The notes under the pieces were generated by a model, which did no database searches, was not told where the DNA came from, and saw only the letters and a program-made list of their open reading frames with translations. This document shows, piece by piece, positions 44,801 through 58,111 of a stretch of DNA of 64,000 nucleotides. The position numbers and the translations under genes were made by a program. Source of the DNA: Pratylenchus scribneri (Eukaryota > Nematoda > Chromadorea > Rhabditida > Pratylenchidae). The stretch covers positions 310,001 through 374,000 of the forward strand of contig JAQSEB010000066.1 of NCBI GenBank assembly GCA_030063045.1, in the 5' to 3' direction. Each line of letters begins with the position of its first letter. Within the stretch, counting starts at the first letter, position 1.

Positions 44801-47800
44801 CGCCTCGGTGTCCAGGTTGCTGTGCCATGCTTTTCCTTACCCTATTATTCTCTTCCAAATTCGCCTACTTATCCACGCCTCGGTGTCCAGGTTGCTTTGC
44901 CTTACCCCATTGTTCTCTTCCTAATTCGCCTACTCATCCACGCCTCGGTGTCCAGGTTGCTTTGCCTTACCCCATTGTTCTCTTCCTAATTCGCCTACTC
45001 ATCCACGCCTTGGTGCCCAGGTTGCTTTGCCTTACCCCATTGTTCTCTTCCTAATTCGCCTACTCATCCACGCCTCGGTGCCCAGGTTGCTTTGCCATGC
45101 ATTTCCTTACCCCATTGTTCTCTTCCTAATTCGCCTACTCATCCACGCCTCGGTGCCCAGGTTGCTTTGCCATGCATTTCCTTACCCCATTGTTCTCTTC
45201 CTAATTCGCCTACTCATCCACGCCTCGGTGCCCAGGTTGCCTTGCCATGCATTTCCTTACCCCATTATTCTCTTCCTAATTCGCCTACTCATCCACGCCT
45301 CGGTGCCCAGGTTGCCTTGCCATGCATTTCCTTATCCCATTGTTCTCTTCCTAATTCGCCTACTCATCCACGCCTCGGTGCCCAGGTTGCTTTGCCATGC
45401 ATTTCCTTACCCCATTGTTCTCTTCCTAATTCGCCTACTCATCCACGCCTCGGTGCCCAGGTTGCTTTGCCATGCATTTCCTTACCCCATTGTTCTCTTC
45501 CTAATTCGCCTACTCATCCACGCCTCGGTGCCCAGGTTGCCTTGCCATGCATTTCCTTACCCCATTGTTCTCTTCCTAATTCGCCTACTCATCCACGCCT
45601 CGGTGCCCAGGTTGCCTTGCCATGCATTTCCTTACCCAATTGTTCTCTTCCTAATTCGCCTACTCATCCACGCCTCGGTGCCCAGGTTGCTTTGCCATGC
45701 ATTTCCTTACCCCATTGTTCTCTTCCTAATTCGCCTACTCATCCACGCCTCGGTGCCCAGGTTGCCTTGCCATGCATTTCCTTACCCCATTGTTCTCTTC
45801 CTAATTCGCCTACTCATCCACGCCTCGGTGCCCAGGTTGCCTTGCCATGCATTTCCTTACCCAATTGTTCTCTTCCTAATTCGCCTACTCATCCACGCCT
45901 CGGTGCCCAGGTTGCTTTGCCATGCATTTCCTTACCCCATTGTTCTCTTCCTAATTCGCCTACTCATCCACGCCTCGGTGCCCAGGTTGCCTTGCCATGC
46001 ATTTCCTTATCCCATTGTTCTCTTCCTAATTCGCCTACTCATCCACGCCTCGGTGCCCAGGTTGCTTTGCCATGCATTTCCTCACCCCATTGTTCTCTTC
46101 CTAATTCGCCTACTCATCCACGCCTCGGTGCCCAGGTTGCCTTGCCATGCATTTCCTTACCCCATTGTTCTCTTCCTAATTCGCCTACTCATCCACGCCT
46201 CGGTGCCCAGGTTGCTTTGCCATGCATTTCCTTACCCCATTGTTCTCTTCCTAATTCGCCTACTCATCCACGCCTCGGTGCCCAGGTTGCCTTGCCATGC
46301 ATTTCCTTACCCCATTGTTCTCTTCCTAATTCGCCTACTCATCCACGCCTCGGTGCCCAGGTTGCCTTGCCATGCATTTCCTTACCCCATTGTTCTCTTC
46401 CTAATTCGCCTACTCATCCACGCCTCGGTGCCCAGGTTGCCTTGCCATGCATTTCCTTACCCCATTGTTCTCTTCCTAATTCGCCTACTCATCCACGCCT
46501 CGGTGCCCAGGTTGCTTTGCCATGCATTTCCTCACCCCATTGTTCTCTTCCTAATTCGCCTACTCATCCACGCCTCGGTGCCCAGGTTGCCTTGCCATGC
46601 ATTTCCTCACCCCATTGTTCTCTTCCTAATTCGCCTACTCATCCACGCCTCGGTGCCCAGGTTGCCTTGCCATGCATTTCCTCACCCCATTGTTCTCTTC
46701 CTAATTCGCCTACTCATCCACGCCTCGGTGCCCAGGTTGCTTTGCCATGCATTTCCTTACCCTATTGTTCTCTTCCTAATTCGCCTACTCATCCACGCCT
46801 CGGTGCCCAGGTTGCCTTGCCATGCATTTCCTTACCCAATTGTTCTCTTCCTAATTCGCCTACTCATCCACGCCTCGGTGCCCAGGTTGCCTTGCCATGC
46901 ATTTCCTCACCCCATTGTTCTCTTCCTAATTCGCCTACTCATCCACGCCTCGGTGCCCAGGTTGCTTTGCCATGCATTTCCTTACCCCATTGTTCTCTTC
47001 CTAATTCGCCTACTCATCCACGCCTCGGTGCCCAGGTTGCCTTGCCATGCATTTCCTTACCCCATTGTTCTCTTCCTAATTCGCCTACTCATCCACGCCT
47101 CGGTGCCCAGGTTGCCTTGCCATGCATTTCCTCACCCCATTGTTCTCTTCCTAATTCGCCTACTCATCCACGCCTCGGTGCCCAGGTTGCCTTGCCATGC
47201 ATTTCCTTACCCCATTGTTCTCTTCCTAATTCGCCTACTCATCCACGCCTCGGTGCCCAGGTTGCCTTGTCATGCATTTCCTTACCCTATTATTCTCTTC
47301 CAAATTCGCCTACTTATCCACGCCTCGGTGCCCAGGTTGCCTTGCCATGCTTTTCCTTACCCCATTGTTCTCTTCCTAATTCGCCTACTCATCCACGCCT
47401 CGGTGTCCAGGTTGCTGTGCCATGCTTTTCCTTACCCTATTATTCTCTTCCTAATTCGCCTACTCATCCACGCCTCGGTGTCCAGGTTGCTTTGCCTTAC
47501 CCCATTGTTCTCTTCCTAATTCGCCTACTCATCCACGCCTTGGTGCCCAGGTTGCTTTGCCTTACCCCATTGTTCTCTTCCTAATTCGCCTACTCATCCA
47601 CGCCTCGGTGCCCAGGTTGCTTTGCCATGCATTTCCTTACCCCATTGTTCTCTTCCTAATTCGCCTACTCATCCACGCCTCGGTGCCCAGGTTGCTTTGC
47701 CATGCATTTCCTTACCCCATTGTTCTCTTCCTAATTCGCCTACTCATCCACGCCTCGGTGCCCAGGTTGCCTTGCCTTACCCCATTGTTCTCTTCCTAAT

Positions 47801-50800
47801 TCGCCTACTCATCCACGCCTTGGTGCCCAGGTTGCTTTGCCTTACCCCATTGTTCTCTTCCTAATTCGCCTACTCATCCACGCCTCGGTGCCCAGGTTGC
47901 TTTGCCATGCATTTCCTTACCCCATTGTTCTCTTCCTAATTCGCCTACTCATCCACGCCTCGGTGCCCAGGTTGCTTTGCCATGCATTTCCTTACCCCAT
48001 TGTTCTCTTCCTAATTCGCCTACTCATCCACGCCTCGGTGCCCAGGTTGCCTTGCCATGCATTTCCTTACCCCATTATTCTCTTCCTAATTCGCCTACTC
48101 ATCCACGCCTCGGTGCCCAGGTTGCCTTGCCATGCATTTCCTTATCCCATTGTTCTCTTCCTAATTCGCCTACTCATCCACGCCTCGGTGCCCAGGTTGC
48201 TTTGCCATGCATTTCCTTACCCCATTGTTCTCTTCCTAATTCGCCTACTCATCCACGCCTCGGTGCCCAGGTTGCTTTGCCATGCATTTCCTTACCCCAT
48301 TGTTCTCTTCCTAATTCGCCTACTCATCCACGCCTCGGTGCCCAGGTTGCCTTGCCATGCATTTCCTTACCCCATTGTTCTCTTCCTAATTCGCCTACTC
48401 ATCCATGCCTCGGTGCCCAGGTTGCCTTGCCATGCATTTCCTTACCCCATTGTTCTCTTCCTAATTTGCCTACTCATCCACGCCTCGGTGCCCAGGTTGC
48501 CTTGCCATGCATTTCCTTACCCCATTGTTCTCTTCCTAATTCGCCTACTCATCCACGCCTCGGTGCCCAGGTTGCTTTGCCATGCATTTCCTTACCCCAT
48601 TGTTCTCTTCCTAATTCGCCTACTCATCCACGCCTCGGTGCCCAGGTTGCTTTGCCATGCATTTCCTTACCCCATTGTTCTCTTCCTAATTCGCCTACTC
48701 ATCCACGCCTCGGTGCCCAGGTTGCCTTGCCATGCATTTCCTTACCCTATTGTTCTCTTCCTAATTCGCCTACTCATCCACGCCTCGGTGCCCAGGTTGC
48801 CTTGCCATGCATTTCCTTACCCCATTGTTCTCTTCCTAATTCGCCTACTCATCCACGCCTCGGTGCCCAGGTTGCCTTGCCATGCATTTCCTCACCCCAT
48901 TGTTCTCTTCCTAATTCGCCTACTCATCCACGCCTCGGTGCCCAGGTTGCCTTGCCATGCATTTCCTTACCCAATTGTTCTCTTCCTAATTCGCCTACTC
49001 ATCCACGCCTCGGTGCCCAGGTTGCTTTGCCATGCATTTCCTTACCCCATTGTTCTCTTCCTAATTCGCCTACTCATCCACGCCTCGGTGCCCAGTTTTC
49101 CTTGCAATGCATTTCCTTACCCTATTGTTCTCTTCCTAATTCGCCTACTCATCCACGCCTCGGTGCCCAGGTTGCCTTGCCATGCATTTCCTTACCCCAT
49201 TGTTCTCTTCCTAATTCGCCTACTCATCCATGCCTCGGTGCCCAGGTTGCCTTGCCATGCATTTCCTTACCCCATTGTTCTCTTTCTAATTCGCCTACTC
49301 ATCCACGCCTCGGTGCCCAGGTTGCCTTGCCATGCATTTCCTTACCCCATTGTTCTCTTCCTAATTCGCCTACTCATCCACGCCTCGGTGCCCAGGTTGC
49401 CTTGCCATGCATTTCCTTACCCCATTGTTCTCTTCCTAATTCGCCTACTCATCCACGCCTCGGTGCCCAGGTTGCTTTGCCATGCATTTCCTTACCCCAT
49501 TGTTCTCTTCCTAATTCGCCTACTCATCCACGCCTCGGTGCCCAGGTTGCCTTGCCATGCATTTCCTTACCCCATTGTTCTCTTCCTAATTCGCCTACTC
49601 ATCCACGCCTCGGTGCCCAGGTTGCCTTGCCATGCATTTCCTTACCCCATTGTTCTCTTCCTAATTCGCCTACTCATCCACGCCTCGGTGCCCAAGTTGC
49701 CTTGCCATGCATTTCCTTACCCCATTGTTCTCTTCCTAATTCGCCTACTCATCCACGCCTCGGTGCCCAGGTTGCTTTGCCATGCATTTCCTTACCCCAT
49801 TGTTCTCTTCCTAATTCGCCTACTCATCCATGCCTCGGTGCCTAGGTTGCCTTGCCATGCATTTCCTTACCCCATTGTTCTCTTCCTAATTCGCCTACTC
49901 ATCCACGCCTCGGTGCCCAGGTTGCCTTGCCATGCATTTCCTTACCCTATTGTTCTCTTCCTAATTCGCCTACTCATCCACGCCTCGGTGCCCAGGTTGC
50001 TTTGCCATGCATTTCCTTACCCCATTGTTCTCTTCCTAATTCGCCTACTCATCCACGCCTCGGTGCCCAGGTTGCCTTGCCATGCATTTCCTTACCCCAT
50101 TGTTCTCTTCCTAATTCGCCTACTCATCCACGCCTCGGTGCCCAGGTTGCTTTGCCATGCATTTCCTTACCCCATTGTTCTCTTCCTAATTCGCCTACTC
50201 ATCCACGCCTCGGTGCCCAAGTTGCCTTGCCATGTATTTCCTTACCCCATTGTTCTCTTCCTAATTCGCCTACTCATCCACGCCTCGGTGCCCAGGTTGC
50301 CTTGCCATGCATTTCCTTACCCCATTGTTCTCTTCCTAATTCGCCTAATCATCCACGCCTCGGTGCCCAGGTTGCCTTGCCATGCATTTCCTTACCCATT
50401 GTTCTCTTCCTAATTCGCCTACTCATCCACGCCTCGGTGCCCAGGTTGCCTTGCCATGCATTTCCTTACCCCATTGTTCTCTTCCTAATTCGCCTACTCA
50501 TCAACGCCTCGGTGCCCAGATTGCTTTGCCATGCATTTCCTTACTCCATTGTTCTCTTCCTAATTCGCCTACTCATCCACGCCTCGGTGCCCAGGTTGCC
50601 TTGCCATGCATTTCCTCACCCCATTGTTCTCTTCCTAATTCGCCTACTCATCCACGCCTCGGTGCCCAGGTTGCCTTGCCATGCATTTCCTTACCCCATT
50701 GTTCTCTTCCTAATTCGCCTACTCATCCACGCCTCGGTGCCCAGGTTGCCTTGCCATGCATTTCCTTACCCCATTGTTCTCTTCCTAATTCGCCTAATCA

Positions 50801-53800
50801 TCCACGCCTCGGTGCCCAGGTCGCTTTGCCATGCATTTCCTTACCCCATTGTTCTCTTCCTAATTCGCCTACTCATCCACGCCTCGGTGCCCAGGTTGCC
50901 TTGCCATGCATTTCCTTACCCCATTGTTCTCTTCCTAATTCGCCTACTCATCCACGCCTCGGTGCCCAGGTTGCTTTGCCATGCATTTCCTTACCCCATT
51001 GTTCTCTTCCTAATTCGCCTACTCATCCACGCCTCGGTGCCTAGGTTGCCTTGCCATGCATTTCCTTACCCCATTGTTCTCTTCCTAATTCGCCTACTCA
51101 TCAACGCCCCGGTGCCCAGGTTGCTTTGCCATGCATTTCCTTACCCCATTGTTCTCTTCCTAATTCGCCTACTCATCCACGCCTCGGTGCCCAGGTTGCC
51201 TTGCCATGCATTTCCTTACCCCATTGTTCTCTTCCTAATTCGCGTACTCATCCACGCCTCGGTGCCCAGGTTGCTTTGCCATGCATTTCCTTACTCTATT
51301 GTTCTCTTCCTAATTCGCCTACTCATCCACGCCTCGGTGCCCAGTTTTCCTTGCAATGCATTTCCTTACCCCATTGTTCTCTTCCTAATTCGCCTACTCA
51401 TCCACGCCTCAGTGCCCAGGTTGCTTTGCCATGCATTTCCTTACCCCATTGTTCTCTTCCTAATTCGCCTACTCATCCACGCCTCGGTGCCCAGGTTGCC
51501 TTGCCATGCATTTCCTTACCCCATTGTTCTCTTCCTAATTCGCCTACTCATCCACGCCTCGGTGCCCAGGTTGCTTTGCCATGCATTTCCTTACCCCATT
51601 GTTCTCTTCCTATTTCGTCTACTCATCCACGCCTCGGTGCCCAGGTTGCTTTGCCATGCATTTCCTTACCCCATTGTTCTCTTCCTAATTCGCCTACTCA
51701 TCCACGCCTCGGTGCCCAGGTTGCTTTGCCTTACCCCATTGTTCTCTTCCTAATTCGCCTACTCATCCACGCCTCGGTGCCCAGGTTGCCTTGCCATGCA
51801 TTTCCTTACCCCATTGTTCTCTTCCTAATTCGCCTACTCATCCACGCCTCGGTGCCCAGGTTGCCTTGCCATGCATTTCCTTACCCCATTGTTCTCTTCC
51901 TAATTCGCCTACTCATCCACGCCTCGGTGCCCAGGTTGCCTTGCCATGCATTTCCTTACCCCATTGTTCTCTTCCTAATTCGCCTACTCATCCACGCCTC
52001 GGTGCCCAGGTTGCTTTGCCATGCATTTCCTTACCCCATTGTTCTCTTCCTAATTCGCCTACTCATCCACGCCTCGGTGCCCAGGTTGCCTTGCCATGCA
52101 TTTCCTTACCCCATTGTTCTCTTCCTAATTCGCCTACTCATCCACGCCTCGGTGCCCAGGTTGCCTTGCCATGCATTTCCTTACCCCATTGTTCTCTTCC
52201 TAATTCGCCTACTCATCCACGCCTCGGTGCCCAGGTTGCCTTGCCATGCATTTCCTTACCCCATTGTTCTCTTCCTAATTCGCCTACTCATCCACGCCTC
52301 GGTGCCCAGGTTGCCTTGCCATGCATTTCCTTACCCCATTGTTCTCTTCCTAATTCGCCTACTCATCCACGCCTCGGTGCCCAGGTTGCTTTGCCATGCA
52401 TTTCCTTACCCCATTGTTCTCTTCCTAATTCGCCTACTCATCCACGCCTCGGTGCCCAGGTTGCCTTGCCATGCATTTCCTTACCCCATTGTTCTCTTCC
52501 TAATTCGCCTACTCATCCACGCCTCGGTGCCCAGATTGCCTTGCCATGCATTTCCTTACCCCATTGTTCTCTTCCTAATTCGCCTACTCATCCACGCCTC
52601 GGTGCCCAGGTTGCTTTGCCATGCATTTCCTTACCCTATTATTCTCTTCCAAATTCGCCTACTTATCCACGCCTCGGTGCCCAGGTTGCCTTGCCATGCT
52701 TTTCCTTACCCCATTGTTCTCTTCCTAATTCGCCTACTCATCCACGCCTCGATGCCCAGGTTGCCTTGCCATGCATTTCCTTACCCCATTGTTCTCTTCC
52801 TAATTCGCCTACTCATCCACGCCTCGGTGCCCAGGTTGCCTTGCCATGCATTTCCTTACCCCATTGTTCTCTTCCTAATTCGCCTACTCATCCACGCCTC
52901 GGTGCCCAGGTTGCTTTGCCATGCATTTCCTTACCCCATTGTTCTCTTCCTAATTCGCCTACTCATCCACGCCTCGGTGCCCAGGTTGCTTTGCCATGCA
53001 TTTCCTTACCCCATTGTTCTCTTCCTAATTCGCCTACTCATCCACGCCTCGGTGCCCAGGTTGCCTTGCCATGCATTTCCTTACCCCATTGTTCTCTTCC
53101 TAATTCGCCTACTCATCCACGCCTCGGTGCCCAGGTTGCCTTGCCATGCATTTCCTTACCCCATTGTTCTCTTCCTAATTCGCCTACTCATCCACGCCTC
53201 GGTGCCCAGGTTGCTTTGCCATGCATTTCCTTACCCCATTGTTCTCTTCCTAATTCGCCTACTCATCCACGCCTCGGTGCCCAGGTTGCTTTGCCATGCA
53301 TTTCCTTACCCCATTGTTCTCTTCCTAATTCGCCTACTCATCCACGCCTCGGTGCCCAGGTTGCTTTGCCATGCATTTCCTTACCCCATTGTTCTCTTCC
53401 TAATTCGCCTACTCATCCACGCCTCGGTGCCCAGGTTGCCTTGCCATGCATTTCCTTACCCCATTGTTCTCTTCCTAATTCGCCTACTCATCCACGCCTC
53501 GGTGCCCAGGTTGCTTTGCCATGCATTTCCTTACCCCATTGTTCTCTTCCTAATTCGCCTACTCATCCACGCCTCGGTGCCCAGGTTGCCTTGCCATGCA
53601 TTTCCTTACCCCATTGTTCTCTTCCTAATTCGCCTACTCATCCACGCCTCGGTGCCCAGGTTGCCTTGCCATGCATTTCCTTACCCCATTGTTCTCTTCC
53701 TAATTCGCCTACTCATCCACGCCTCGGTGCCCAGGTTGCTTTGCCATGCATTTCCTTACCCCATTGTTCTCTTCCTAATTCGCCTACTCATCCACGCCTC

Positions 53801-56800
53801 GGTGCCCAGGTTGCCTTGCCATGCATTTCCTTACCCCATTGTTCTCTTCCTAATTCGCCTACTCATCCACGCCTCGGTGCCCAGGTTGCCTTGCCATGCA
53901 TTTCCTTACCCCATTGTTCTCTTCCTAATTCGCCTACTCATCCACGCCTCGGTGCCCAGGTTGCCTTGCCATGCATTTCCTTACCCCATTGTTCTCTTCC
54001 TAATTCGCCTACTCATCCACGCCTCGGTGCCCAGGTTGCTTTGCCATGCATTTCCTTACCCCATTGTTCTCTTCCTAATTCGCCTACTCATCCACGCCTC
54101 GGTGCCCAGGTTGCCTTGCCATGCATTTCCTTACCCCATTGTTCTCTTCCTAATTCGCCTACTCATCCACGCCTCGGTGCCCAGGTTGCCTTGCCATGCA
54201 TTTCCTTACCCCATTGTTCTCTTCCTAATTCGCCTACTCATCCACGCCTCGGTGCCCAGGTTGCCTTGTCATGCATTTCCTTACCCTATTATTCTCTTCC
54301 AAATTCGCCTACTTATCCACGCCTCGGTGCCCAGGTTGCCTTGCCGTGCTTTTCCTTACCCCATTGTTCTCTTCCTAATTCGCCTACTCATCCACGCCTC
54401 GGTGCCCAGGTTGCCTTGCCATGCATTTCCTTACCCCATTGTTCTCTTCCTAATTCGCCTACTCATCCACGCCTCGGTGCCCAGGTTGCCTTGCCATGCA
54501 TTTCCTTACCCCATTGTTCTCTTCCTAATTCGCCTACTCATCCACGCCTCGGTGCCCAGGTTGCCTTGCCATGCATTTCCTTACCCCATTGTTCTCTTCC
54601 TAATTCGCCTACTCATCCACGCCTCGGTGCCCAGGTTGCCTTGCCATGCATTTCCTTACCCCATTGTTCTCTTCCTAATTCGCCTACTCATCCACGCCTC
54701 GGTGCCCAGGTTGCTTTGCCATGCATTTCCTTACCCCATTGTTCTCTTCCTAATTCGCCTACTCATCCACGCCTCGGTGCCCAGGTTGCTTTGCCATGCA
54801 TTTCCTTACCCAATTGTTCTCTTCCTAATTCGCCTACTCATCCACGCCTCGGTGCCCAGGTTGCTTTGCCATGCATTTCCTTACCCCATTGTTCTCTTCC
54901 TAATTCGCCTACTCATCCACGCCTCGGTGCCCAGGTTGCCTTGCCATGCATTTCCTTACCCCATTGTTCTCTTCCTAATTCGCCTACTCATCCACGCCTC
55001 GGTGCCCAGGTTGCTTTGCCATGCATTTCCTTACCCCATTGTTCTCTTCCTAATTCGCCTACTCATCCACGCCTCGGTGCCCAGGTTGCCTTGTCATGCA
55101 TTTCCTTACCCTATTATTCTCTTCCAAATTCGCCTACTTATCCACGCCTCGGTGCCCAGGTTGCCTTGCCATGCTTTTCCTTACCCCATTGTTCTCTTCC
55201 TAATTCGCCTACTTATCCACGCCTCGGTGCCCAGGTTGCCTTGCCATGCATTTCCTTACCCCATTGTTCTCTTCCTAATTCGCCTACTCATCCACGTCTC
55301 GGTGCCCAGGTTGCTTTGCCATGCATTTCCTTACCCCATTGTTCTCTTCCTAATTCGCCTACTCATCCACGCCTCGGTGCCCAGGTTGCCTTGTCATGCA
55401 TTTCCTTACCCTATTATTCTTTTCCAAATTCGCCTACTTATCCACGCCTCGGTGCCCAGGTTGCCTTGCCATGCTTTTCCTTACCCCATTGTTCTCTTCC
55501 TAATTCGCCTACTCATCCACACCTCGGTGCCCAGGTTGCCTTGCCATGCATTTCCTTACCCCATTGTTCTCTTCCTAATTCGCCTACTCATCCACGCCTC
55601 GGTGCCCAGGTTGCCTTGCCATGCATTTCCTTACCCCATTGTTCTCTTCCTAATTCGCCTACTCATCCACGCCTCGGTGCCCAGGTTGCTTTGCCATGCA
55701 TTTCCTTACCCCATTGTTCTCTTCCTAATTCGCCTACTCATCCACGCCTCGGTGCCCAGGTTGCTTTGCCATGCATTTCCTTACCCCATTGTTCTCTTCC
55801 TAATTCGCCTACTCATCCACGCCTCGGTGCCCAGGTTGCTTTGCCATGCATTTCCTTACCCCATTGTTCTCTTCCTAATTCGCCTACTCATCCACGCCTC
55901 GGTGCCCAGGTTGCCTTGCCATGCATTTCCTTACCCCATTGTTCTCTTCCTAATTCGCCTACTCATCCACGCCTCGGTGCCCAGGTTGCTTTGCCATGCA
56001 TTTCCTTACCCCATTGTTCTCTTCCTAATTCGCCTACTCATCCACGCCTCGGTGCCCAGGTTGCCTTGTCATGCATTTCCTTACCCTATTATTCTCTTCC
56101 AAATTCGCCTACTTATCCACGCCTCGGTGCCCAGGTTGCCTTGCCATGCTTTTCCTTACCCCATTGTTCTCTTCCTAATTCGCCTACTTATCCACGCCTC
56201 GGTGCCCAGGTTGCCTTGCCATGCATTTCCTTACCCCATTGTTCTCTTCCTAATTCGCCTACTCATCCACGCCTCGGTGCCCAGGTTGCTTTGCCATGCA
56301 TTTCCTTACCCCATTGTTCTCTTCCTAATTCGCCTACTCATCCACGCCTCGGTGCCCAGGTTGCATTGTCATGCATTTCCTTACCCTATTATTCTCTTCC
56401 AAATTCGCCTACTTATCCACGCCTCGGTGCCCAGGTTGCCTTGCCATGCTTTTCCTTACCCCATTGTTCTCTTCCTAATTCGCCTACTCATCCACGCCTC
56501 GGTGCCCAGGTTGCCTTGCCATGCATTTCCTTACCCCATTGTTCTCTTCCTAATTCGCCTACTCATCCACGCCTCGGTGCCCAGGTTGCTTTGCCATGCA
56601 TTTCCTTACCCCATTGTTCTCTTCCTAATTCGCCTACTCATCCACGCCTCGGTGCCCAGGTTGCCTTGCCATGCATTTCCTTACCCCATTGTTCTCTTCC
56701 TAATTCGCCTACTCATCCACGCCTCGGTGCCCAGGTTGCCTTGCCATGCATTTCCTTACCCTATTGTTCTCTTCCTAATTCGCCTACTCATCCACGCCTC

Positions 56801-57099
56801 GGTGCCCAGGTTGCTTTGCCTTACCCCATTGTTCTCTTCCTAATTCGCCTACTCATCCACGCCTCGGTGCCCAGGTTGCCTTGCCATGCATTTCCTTACC
56901 CCATTGTTCTCTTCCTAATTCGCCTACTCATCCACGCCTCGGTGCCCAGGTTGCCTTGCCATGCATTTCCTTACCCCATTGTTCTCTTCCTAATTCGCCT
57001 ACTCATCCACGCCTCGGTGCCCAGGTTGCTTTGCCATGCATTTCCTTACCCCATTGTTCTCTTCCTAATTCGCCTACTCATCCACGCCTCGGTGCCCAG
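41808..57099. repeat. 75-bp satellite array, left block (about 204 units)
   Basis: The unit runs GCCTCGGTGCCCAGGTTGCC, TTGCCATGCATTTCCTTACC, CCATTGTTCTCTTCCTAATT, CGCCTACTCATCCAC: 75 bp, about 53% GC, strongly C over G. Copies differ at a few positions, chiefly TTGCC/TTGCT, CCCATTG/CCTATTG/CCAATTG, TTACC/TCACC and CAACGCC. A class of 65-bp units lacks ATGCATTTCC. Higher-order repeats occur: a 13-unit, 975-bp block at about 54.9-55.9 kb recurs at 55.9-56.8 kb, and 42.12-42.85 kb recurs at 51.04-51.77 kb. The long open frames are by-products of a stop-free unit divisible by three; they are broken by single TAGs (42122, 49843, 51042) and by 65-bp units. This is satellite DNA, not a protein gene. 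Confidence 0.97.
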
Positions 57100-57377
57100 C
57101 AGGGGTGTTGCTCGTCTCGTTCTCGTCTCGTCTCGTCTCGTAATTCTCGCGTTTTCGGACCATTTCGTCTCGTCTAAAATTCTCGTCTCGTATTTTCTCC
57201 AGACGAGAATTTTGGCGAGAATTGAGAAGTGAAGGGGGGACCCTTCTCTATCCCATTTTTTATGAAAATATTGATTTTCCAGTACAAATAAAAGCAAAAT
57301 ATCTTTTTATTATTATATCTTTTAATTTGTATTCCATCTATTTTTAATTAAAATTAAATATTTTTAGAGCAATTAAA

Positions 57378-58111
57378 ATGTCAAAAGTTTGGGATTATTT
57401 TAAGAAGGAAGTTAAACTTAGCGGAGATCTATTCATTTATTTGTCAGGAGAAAATTCAGGGATGGGATTCATCCTTATTTTATAAGAAAAGTCCTTACAA
57501 TTTGACCCCCGTCCTTAGAAAAATGAAAATGTCCTTACAAATCCAAGATTATCCTTATTGCCCTAATATTGTCCTTAAAAATGGAAATTTTTGCAAATTT
57601 TAGACTAAAATTTTCCCCAACCGTGCCATTTTTGATTAAAATTTTACCCTATTGGGACAATTTTGGCTAAAATTTTTCCTCGTTTATTCCGATTGTAAAA
57701 AATGCACAAAATATTGATGGAAAATAAGAAACTATTGGAGAAAATTCATTCAGGAGAAAAATACAAGCATTTCGAACAAGATTAAAATGATTTTTTTATT
57801 GAAAAGAAATATTTTTACATGTCCTTATATTTTTAAAATTTTTCCTCAAATGTCCTTATAAAATGAAAATTTTGTCCTTATAATTCATCCGGACTCGATC
57901 CCATCCCTGAGAAAATTCCATCAAATGGCCATTGTTAAGCAATATGGCTCTTAAATATTTCTCTGCACCGGCCACTTCCGCTGAAAGTGAATGCCTTTTT
58001 TCAACAGCGGGCCAAATTTTAACAAATCTCAGAAAGAAATTATTGGTGGAAAATGTTCAAAAACTTTTATTTTTGCACCACAATTTAACCATTTATAATT
58101 TTGATTATTAA
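57378..58111 (+). pseudogene. hAT transposase remnant (BED-finger start joined to dimerization end), split by a MITE
   Basis: The 5' piece starts MSKVWDYFKKE, like the first residues of a BED zinc finger. It runs to 57456, where a MITE interrupts it. After the MITE and one copy of its duplication the same frame resumes at 57918 with YFSAPATSAESECLFSTAGQ, then LRKKLL and a stop at 58109-58111. The second piece is the hATC dimerization region (PATSAESE..FSTAG). The DDE catalytic region that should lie between is absent, so the copy was already internally deleted before the MITE landed. It cannot encode an active transposase. Confidence 0.88.
57457..57909. mobile_element. Nested hAT-type MITE, 453 bp
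   Basis: The element starts CAGGGATGGGAT and ends ATCCCATCCCTG. The 8-bp target duplication AGAAAATT flanks it (57449-57456 and 57910-57917). Its interior repeats GTCCTTA/TCCTTAT motifs in several places and has no open frame. It is the youngest visible layer here, being inside a transposase remnant that is itself inside the satellite. Confidence 0.93.
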
